Shown: one piece after another, positions 63,416-64,000 of the stretch | How positions within the stretch are numbered: position 1 is the first letter of the stretch | How the letters are laid out: each line of letters begins with the position of its first letter | Notes under the pieces: generated by a model | Told to the model about the DNA's origin: nothing | Databases searched by the model: none | The model's input: the letters and a program-made list of their open reading frames with translations, nothing else | Position numbers and translations under genes: made by a program | Source of the DNA: Neorhizobium tomejilense | GTDB lineage: Bacteria > Pseudomonadota > Alphaproteobacteria > Rhizobiales > Rhizobiaceae | Direction: 5' to 3' | DNA length: 64,000 nt | Assembly: GCA_002968845.1 (NCBI GenBank) | Contig: PVBG01000011.1 | Location: 124,001-188,000 of the forward strand

Positions 63416-64000
63416 ATGCCATTCTCCTTTCGACCTTTCCGCCGACCCCTTGGCCTTTCCGTCATGCTCGCCGCGTCCGTGGCGCTCAGTGGCTGCCAAA
63501 TCCCCTTGGTCACCGATACCAGCCGCATGAACCCGGACGTCTTCGTGCAGCAGACGGCGCCGGTCTTCAACGTCGCGCCCTATGCCGATCCGCCGTCGAA
63601 CCAGCCGCCTCCGATGCCGGGCGCCATTCCGCACAAGCGCCAACTCTACCCGTCGACTTTCCACCAGACCTATGGACTGCCGGTTTCCAATCCGGTCCAC
63701 CGGGCCATGTACGGCGTCATCCGCGACGACGGCCACACGCTCCCGGCCATCCCCTATTCGCGCATCGATGCCCGGTATCTGCGCCAGGACGTCGATTACC
63801 GCACCAACGAAGCCCCGGGCACGATCGTCGTCGACACCAGGGAACGTTACCTCTATCTCGTGCAGCCGGGCGGCAAGGCGATCCGCTATGGCGTCGGCCT
63901 CGGCAAGGCCGGGTTCTCGTGGCAGGGCCGCGGCGTTATTCAGCGCAAGGCGGAATGGCCGCGCTGGACGCCGCCGGACGAGATGGTCGCCCGCCAGCCG
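63416..64000 (+). CDS. L,D-transpeptidase lipoprotein (partial, cut by window end)
   Basis: The first 195 residues of a lipoprotein. The signal ends with lipobox LSGC (Cys27). After a Pro-rich linker and HKRQLYPSTFHQTYGLPVSN ... VIRDDGHTLPAIPYSRIDARYLRQDVDYRT comes the start of a YkuD (L,D-transpeptidase) domain: APGTIVVDTRERYLYLVQPGGKAIRYGVGLGKAGFSWQGRGVIQRKAEWPRWTPPDEM. The catalytic His and S-x-G-C-x-R lie beyond the window. It would cross-link peptidoglycan or attach proteins to it in the periplasm. Confidence 0.9.
   Translation, partial: MPFSFRPFRRPLGLSVMLAASVALSGCQIPLVTDTSRMNPDVFVQQTAPVFNVAPYADPPSNQPPPMPGAIPHKRQLYPSTFHQTYGLPVSNPVHRAMYGVIRDDGHTLPAIPYSRIDARYLRQDVDYRTNEAPGTIVVDTRERYLYLVQPGGKAIRYGVGLGKAGFSWQGRGVIQRKAEWPRWTPPDEMVARQP

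Overview
The window reads as a 64 kb stretch of a chromosome from a member of the Rhizobiaceae (Rhizobium, Agrobacterium or Ensifer relatives). The evidence is the cell-cycle methyltransferase CcrM, the mutY-dciA-like-dsbA-smc gene order, an lpiA-acvB pair, choline-O-sulfate use genes (betA, betB, betC), a DUF1127 protein, a Rhizobium etli ReAV-type asparaginase, and mosaic palindromic intergenic repeats of the kind common in rhizobia. The sequence is GC-rich throughout, which is why long antisense shadow frames occur. No integrase, transposase, phage structural gene, plasmid replication gene or CRISPR array was seen.

Layout. 1-4.4 kb: a NIPSNAP/monooxygenase-like pair, a PemK-like toxin module, ccrM with a strong terminator, an S24-like regulator and a HAD phosphatase. 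4.4-15 kb: a flavoprotein, then mutY, a DUF721/DciA-like gene, a DsbA-like thiol oxidoreductase, smc, a 442-base non-coding region with a candidate small RNA and an FNR-type box, and ppdK. 15-21 kb: a ParE-type module, small enzymes, two lipoproteins, a DUF1499 membrane protein, a metallo-hydrolase, tRNA-Pro(CGG) and a LacI-type regulator. 21-29.7 kb: assimilatory sulfur genes, cysH-cysD-cysN on the minus strand, a divergent Rrf2 regulator, and the sulfate importer sbp-cysT-cysW-cysA. 29.9-32.6 kb: lpiA-acvB, membrane lipid aminoacylation. 33.8-38.7 kb: betC-betB-betA. 39-41 kb: an EAL/CBS/GGDDF protein. 41-43.5 kb: a quinone oxidoreductase, a HigBA-type module, and a non-coding region with a 24-codon ORF and a structured leader ahead of DUF1127. 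43.5-55.5 kb: asparaginase, two LysR regulators, DeoR with a divergent deoxyribosyltransferase-like gene, two glutathione transferases, an orphan ParD, a TAT-exported repeat protein, a PAS-GAF-GGDEF cyclase, a ParDE module and MarR. 55.5-64 kb: a divergent MFS exporter, a ligase-associated nuclease plus ATP-dependent DNA ligase, a TAT hydrolase, a DCC protein, a thioredoxin-reductase-like flavoprotein with divergent Rrf2, and an L,D-transpeptidase cut by the window edge.

How it fits together. The sulfur block takes in sulfate, activates it to APS and reduces APS to sulfite; choline sulfatase in the bet cluster can release more sulfate while making the osmoprotectant glycine betaine. The lpiA-acvB pair probably tunes lysyl-phosphatidylglycerol. 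Two c-di-GMP proteins suggest surface or motility control. Toxin-antitoxin-like loci are frequent (four paired modules plus two or three lone antitoxin-like genes). No large, clearly new multi-gene system was found. The best leads are non-coding: the candidate RNA before ppdK and the 24-codon ORF plus folded leader before the DUF1127 gene.
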